Assembly (NCBI GenBank): GCA_017619535.1 | Contig: JAFZSD010000028.1 | Location: forward strand, 1-37,859 | Length of the DNA stretch: 37,859 bases | Direction: 5' to 3' | DNA from: Oscillospiraceae bacterium | GTDB lineage: Bacteria > Bacillota > Clostridia > Oscillospirales > Oscillospiraceae | Shown here: in pieces, positions 35,167-37,859 of the stretch | Layout: each line of letters starts with the position of its first letter | Position numbering within the stretch: position 1 is the stretch's first letter | Translations under genes and position numbers: made by a program | The notes under the pieces: generated by a model | The model's input: only the letters and a program-made list of their open reading frames with translations | Told to the model about the DNA's origin: nothing | Databases searched by the model: none

Positions 35167-35220
35167 CTTACGCCATTTTTTACGCCAATTTTGCGTAAAT
35201 CAGCGTAGATTTGCGTAGAT
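35167..35220 (+). repeat. Right arm-type integrase sites
   Basis: Two direct TTACGCCA copies (about 35168 and 35180) and three inverted or degenerate GCGTA copies (TTGCGTAAAT, CAGCGTAGAT, TTGCGTAGAT) fill the gap between int and attR. They share the TTACGC core with the left arm repeats. Confidence 0.6.
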
Positions 35221-35294
35221 TTATGAAAAACAGCCGGAAAATGTAAACCAAAAAAGTTGTTGATTTGCAAGGCTTTGAAGGGATATGAAGAATT

Positions 35295-35768
35295 ATGAAA
35301 ATCCTTCTGACGTGCCACGGCAATATCTGCCGCAGTCCGATGGCGCAGTATATCATGTCAGACATGGTCCGGAGAGCCGGAGCGGAAGAGGAGATACTGG
35401 CCGACTCCGCCGCGGCGACCGGAGAGGAGCTCGGAAACCCGGTGTATCCTCCGGCGGCAAGAGTCCTTAGGGAACACGGTATAGACTGCTCGGGACATGC
35501 GGCCCGGAAGATAACGCGGCGGGACTACGATGAGTATGATCTGCTCATAGGAATGGATCACGAGAATATCAGGGATATGCTGCGCATCTTCGGGGGAGAT
35601 CCGGAAGGAAAGATAAAGCTCCTCCTGGACTTCGCGGAGCGTCCTGGACAGGAGGTCGCGGACCCTTGGTACACGCGCGACTTCAGAGAGGCCTGGCGGG
35701 ATATAGAGACCGGATGCCGCGGCCTTTTGGAGACGATCTCCGGATATAAGGATCGCAGATATCGGTAA
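35295..35768 (+). CDS. Low-molecular-weight protein tyrosine phosphatase
   Basis: A 157-residue LMW-PTP. The catalytic P-loop CHGNICRS is at residues 7-14 (nucleophile Cys7, Arg13) and the general-acid loop is ADPWYTRDF near residue 121. Such enzymes dephosphorylate phosphotyrosine or phosphoarginine proteins, often controlling surface polysaccharide or stress regulators. Codons 1-6 (MKILLT) come from the element; from the core on, the DNA is GC-rich host sequence. The remnant at 25885 encodes MIRLLFV at the same position, so insertion has changed the N-terminus and replaced the promoter and start region. Confidence 0.93.
   Translation: MKILLTCHGNICRSPMAQYIMSDMVRRAGAEEEILADSAAATGEELGNPVYPPAARVLREHGIDCSGHAARKITRRDYDEYDLLIGMDHENIRDMLRIFGGDPEGKIKLLLDFAERPGQEVADPWYTRDFREAWRDIETGCRGLLETISGYKDRRYR
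35313..35330 (+). repeat. attR core (18 bp)
   Basis: TGCCACGGCAATATCTGC, identical to attL, in frame as codons 7-12 (CHGNIC) of the working phosphatase gene. Confidence 0.88.
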
Positions 35769-35844
35769 GACCTGAAAAACGGCGTCGCTGTCCGGTTAAG
35801 CGTTTCCTTTTATTGGAAAATGTCATGCTTATTCCGCGGCGGTA

Positions 35845-35853
35845 TGCTATAAT
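35845..35853 (+). promoter_or_regulatory. Extended -10 promoter of the cation efflux gene
   Basis: TGC followed by a perfect TATAAT (35848-35853), 29 bases before the start codon; no good -35, which an extended -10 can do without. Confidence 0.6.
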
Positions 35854-35881
35854 ATAGAAAAAAGAGTTACGGGAGGCAGCC

Positions 35882-36985
35882 ATGGAACCCTCTGTACGTG
35901 CAAAGAAAATTACTCAGACCAGCGTGGTCGGGATCATCGCAAATGTTTTTCTCGCGGCGTTCAAGGCGGCGGTCGGCCTTATCTCCGGCTCGATAGCGAT
36001 TGTTCTGGACGCGGTCAACAACCTGACCGACGCGCTGTCGTCCGTCATCACTATCATAGGTGTAAAGCTTGCGAGGCGCAGGCCCGACACGAAGCATCCG
36101 TTCGGGTACGGCAGGATAGAGTACTTCAGCGCGATCATTATCTCCGTGATAGTTCTCGCAGCGGGCGTTACGTCCTTCATCGAATCCGTAAAGAAGATAT
36201 TCCATCCGGAAATGCCGGATTTCTCAACAGTCACGATAATAATCGTAGCGCTTGCCGTAGTAGTAAAATTCTTCCTGGGCAGGTATGTAAAGGCGCAGGG
36301 GAAAAGGTATAATTCCGACGCGCTGGTAGCATCCGGTTCCGACGCCAGTTTCGATGCGATCATTTCCGCGGCGACTCTGGTAGGCGCTCTCATCACGCTC
36401 ATCTTCCATATCACCATAGACGGTTACATCGGCGCAGTCATATCGGTGTTCATCATCAAGGCCGGCATCGAGATGCTGCTGGAGTCCGTAAGCAGCGTTA
36501 TGGGCAACCGTGCAGACAGCGAGACGACCGGCGCGATAAAAGAGACTGTCCGCAGCGTGGACGGCGTTCTGGGCGCCTACGATCTCATTCTCCATAATTA
36601 CGGACCTGACTTCGCCATCGGATCCATACACGTCGAGATACCGGACGACATGAGCGCGGAGGATATTCACAAGCTCACGCGCAGGATACAGGGCGCCGTG
36701 CTTGAAAAGTTCAAACTGTTCCTTACCGTCGGCATCTACGCAGTCGACAGCACCCGCGCTGAAGAGCGTGCAAAGATAAATGAGATCGCGACGCAGCACG
36801 ACGGCGTACTGGGGACGCACGGCGTGTTCTTCGATGAAGAGAACAGGACCGTCTCGTTCGATGCCACCGTCGATTTCACAGTCAGGGACAAGGACGCTCT
36901 TACAGCCGCCCTGTCTGAAGAGATAGGCGCCGTTCTGCCGGGGTGGGGAATATCTGTGAATTATGACGCTAACTACAGCGACTGA
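35882..36985 (+). CDS. Cation diffusion facilitator transporter (possible manganese type)
   Basis: A 367-residue CDF exporter with six membrane helices in the first 215 residues and a long cytoplasmic C-terminal part. KHPFGYGRIEYFSA near 71 is the family's typical loop. The transport site reads N46-x3-D50 in helix 2 (NNLTD) and D154-x3-D158 in helix 5 (DASFD), where zinc and iron CDFs have D/D and H/D. An N-D-D-D site is the pattern reported for manganese exporters such as MntE, so manganese efflux is likely. GGGAGG lies before the ATG. It is followed after 38 bases by birA. Confidence 0.92.
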   Translation: MEPSVRAKKITQTSVVGIIANVFLAAFKAAVGLISGSIAIVLDAVNNLTDALSSVITIIGVKLARRRPDTKHPFGYGRIEYFSAIIISVIVLAAGVTSFIESVKKIFHPEMPDFSTVTIIIVALAVVVKFFLGRYVKAQGKRYNSDALVASGSDASFDAIISAATLVGALITLIFHITIDGYIGAVISVFIIKAGIEMLLESVSSVMGNRADSETTGAIKETVRSVDGVLGAYDLILHNYGPDFAIGSIHVEIPDDMSAEDIHKLTRRIQGAVLEKFKLFLTVGIYAVDSTRAEERAKINEIATQHDGVLGTHGVFFDEENRTVSFDATVDFTVRDKDALTAALSEEIGAVLPGWGISVNYDANYSD

Positions 36986-37023
36986 GTGCTGAAGGGCTAC
37001 CGGTTACTGCAGGAGGGAGAATC

Positions 37024-37859
37024 ATGCCGACAAAAGACTCTGTCCTTGAACTTCTAGAAAAGAACAGGGGAGCGTATATATCTGGGGCAGCGGCCGCGGA
37101 CGCGCTCGGCATCACGCGCACCGCTGTATGGAAGGCCGTGAAAGTCCTTCAGGACGAGGGATATGAAATCACGGCGGCGACCAATAAAGGATATATGCTT
37201 GCGGAAGACTCCGACGTTCTTTCGCCCTCGCTGATAAAACAGCTCCTGGACGGAGCGATACCTCCGGAGCGCATCGAGGTCAGCCGGTGTGTATCTTCTA
37301 CGCTCGACGTGGCGAAAAAACTGGCGGAGCAGGGAGCGCCCGAGGGCACGGTGATAATCGCCCAGGAACAAACTGCGGGCCGCGGCAGAAGGGGCAGGAA
37401 GTTCTTTTCCCCGCGGGACACGGGCGTTTATATAAGCATCCTGCTGCGTCCTGCGCTTCCAGCGGAACGTGCGGTGCTCATAACGACAGCTACGGCTGTG
37501 GCCGCCTGTGATGCGATAGAGAGCGTCACAGGGGTCAGCGCAGGCATCAAATGGGTGAACGACATCTTCGTGAGCGGGAAGAAGGTCAGCGGCATCCTGA
37601 CGGAAGCATCCTACAGCATGGAGAGCGGATGTCTTGATTACGCCGCGCTCGGAATAGGACTGAACGTCTATCCTCCCAAAGGAGGATTCCCCGAGGAGAT
37701 CGCGGGCACGGCAGGGTCTATACTCCGGAGCAGGCAGCCGGACGCACGCAGCAGACTCGCCGCGGCATTTGTCAGACGGTTCATGGAGATATACGCGGAT
37801 CTCGACAGCGCAGGATTCGTCGACGAATACAGGCGGCGCAGCGTCGTGATCGGGAAAAG
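37024..37859 (+). CDS. birA: Bifunctional biotin ligase / biotin operon repressor BirA (3' end outside window)
   Basis: The first 278 residues of a group II biotin protein ligase. Residues 1-65 are a winged helix-turn-helix (SGAAAADALGITRTAVWKAV) that represses biotin genes when biotinyl-AMP is bound. The ligase part shows the adenylate loop GRGRRGRKF near 119, KWVNDIFVSGKKVSGILTE near 179 with the catalytic Lys, and GIGLNVYPP near 215. GGAGGGAG precedes the ATG. The C-terminal cap domain has just begun at the window end. Confidence 0.93.
   Translation, partial: MPTKDSVLELLEKNRGAYISGAAAADALGITRTAVWKAVKVLQDEGYEITAATNKGYMLAEDSDVLSPSLIKQLLDGAIPPERIEVSRCVSSTLDVAKKLAEQGAPEGTVIIAQEQTAGRGRRGRKFFSPRDTGVYISILLRPALPAERAVLITTATAVAACDAIESVTGVSAGIKWVNDIFVSGKKVSGILTEASYSMESGCLDYAALGIGLNVYPPKGGFPEEIAGTAGSILRSRQPDARSRLAAAFVRRFMEIYADLDSAGFVDEYRRRSVVIGK

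Larger units (their letters stand above)
25906..35330. mobile_element. Integrative mobilisable element in the LMW-PTP gene
   Basis: A 9.4-kb AT-rich insertion between two copies of an exact 18-bp repeat (25906-25923 and 35313-35330). It encodes a tyrosine integrase next to its right end, an excisionase, a MobV-type relaxase with a candidate oriT, and two secreted peptidase-lipoprotein pairs. No type IV secretion, coupling-protein or replication genes are seen, so transfer would need a helper. Codon usage and base composition differ sharply from both flanks. The boundaries come from the repeat and from the way the phosphatase gene is split and rebuilt. Confidence 0.9.

Overview
This window looks like chromosome of a fairly GC-rich Bacillota, most likely a Clostridia (gut-type) bacterium. 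Evidence: a textbook CIRCE operator in front of groES-groEL, lipobox lipoproteins, YpsC-like THUMP methyltransferase, DUF4298, DUF937 and WYL proteins, consensus sigma-A promoters, and a Tn916-type integrase on the inserted element. The genus cannot be named from the sequence alone.

Layout. (1) 1-1016: 3' part of a TelA-family gene. (2) 1283-8273: a compact arginine operon argG-argH-argC-argJ-argB-argD, led by a TATAAT promoter whose upstream half carries an ArgR-type operator. It covers the cyclic acetyl-ornithine pathway and the last two steps; ornithine carbamoyltransferase is not here. (3) 8461-12101, minus strand: mtaD-ahcY-wecB, an S-adenosylhomocysteine recycling pair plus a UDP-GlcNAc 2-epimerase. 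(4) 12223-19005, minus strand: a beta-propeller lipoprotein, groES-groEL, and an smr - rRNA methyltransferase - lipid kinase operon. (5) 19128-25871: tRNA-Ser(CGA), a small HExxH protein, a Glu/Pro-rich lipoprotein, a WYL regulator, a SWIM zinc-finger protein, a tetra-spanning membrane protein, a DUF937 protein, DUF4298 and a six-helix membrane protein. (6) 25906-35330: an AT-rich integrated element of about 9.4 kb. (7) 35295-37859: low-molecular-weight protein tyrosine phosphatase (LMW-PTP), a cation diffusion facilitator and the start of birA.

The element is the accessory part of the window. It is bounded by an exact 18-bp direct repeat, TGCCACGGCAATATCTGC, which encodes the CHGNIC active-site loop of LMW-PTP. 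The host keeps only the first few codons on the left (25885-25968), while the element's right end supplies a new start and codons 1-6 of the working phosphatase gene. Its right half carries recombination and mobilisation genes (MobV-type relaxase, Tn916-type excisionase and tyrosine integrase) with a candidate oriT hairpin. No conjugation machinery is present, so it is best read as an integrative mobilisable element. Its left half carries two successive pairs, each a secreted cysteine peptidase-like protein followed by a lipoprotein: a DNRLRE/caspase-like protein with a lipoprotein that has a PepSY/YcdB-like stretch, and a papain-like C39/C10-type protein with a small lipoprotein. A GC-rich, structured, gene-free block near the left end (26222-26530) may be a HEARO/omega-RNA-like noncoding element.

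The most promising unexplained biology is the paired peptidase-lipoprotein cargo, its promoter-leader-terminator arrangement, and the integration into and repair of a phosphatase P-loop codon run.
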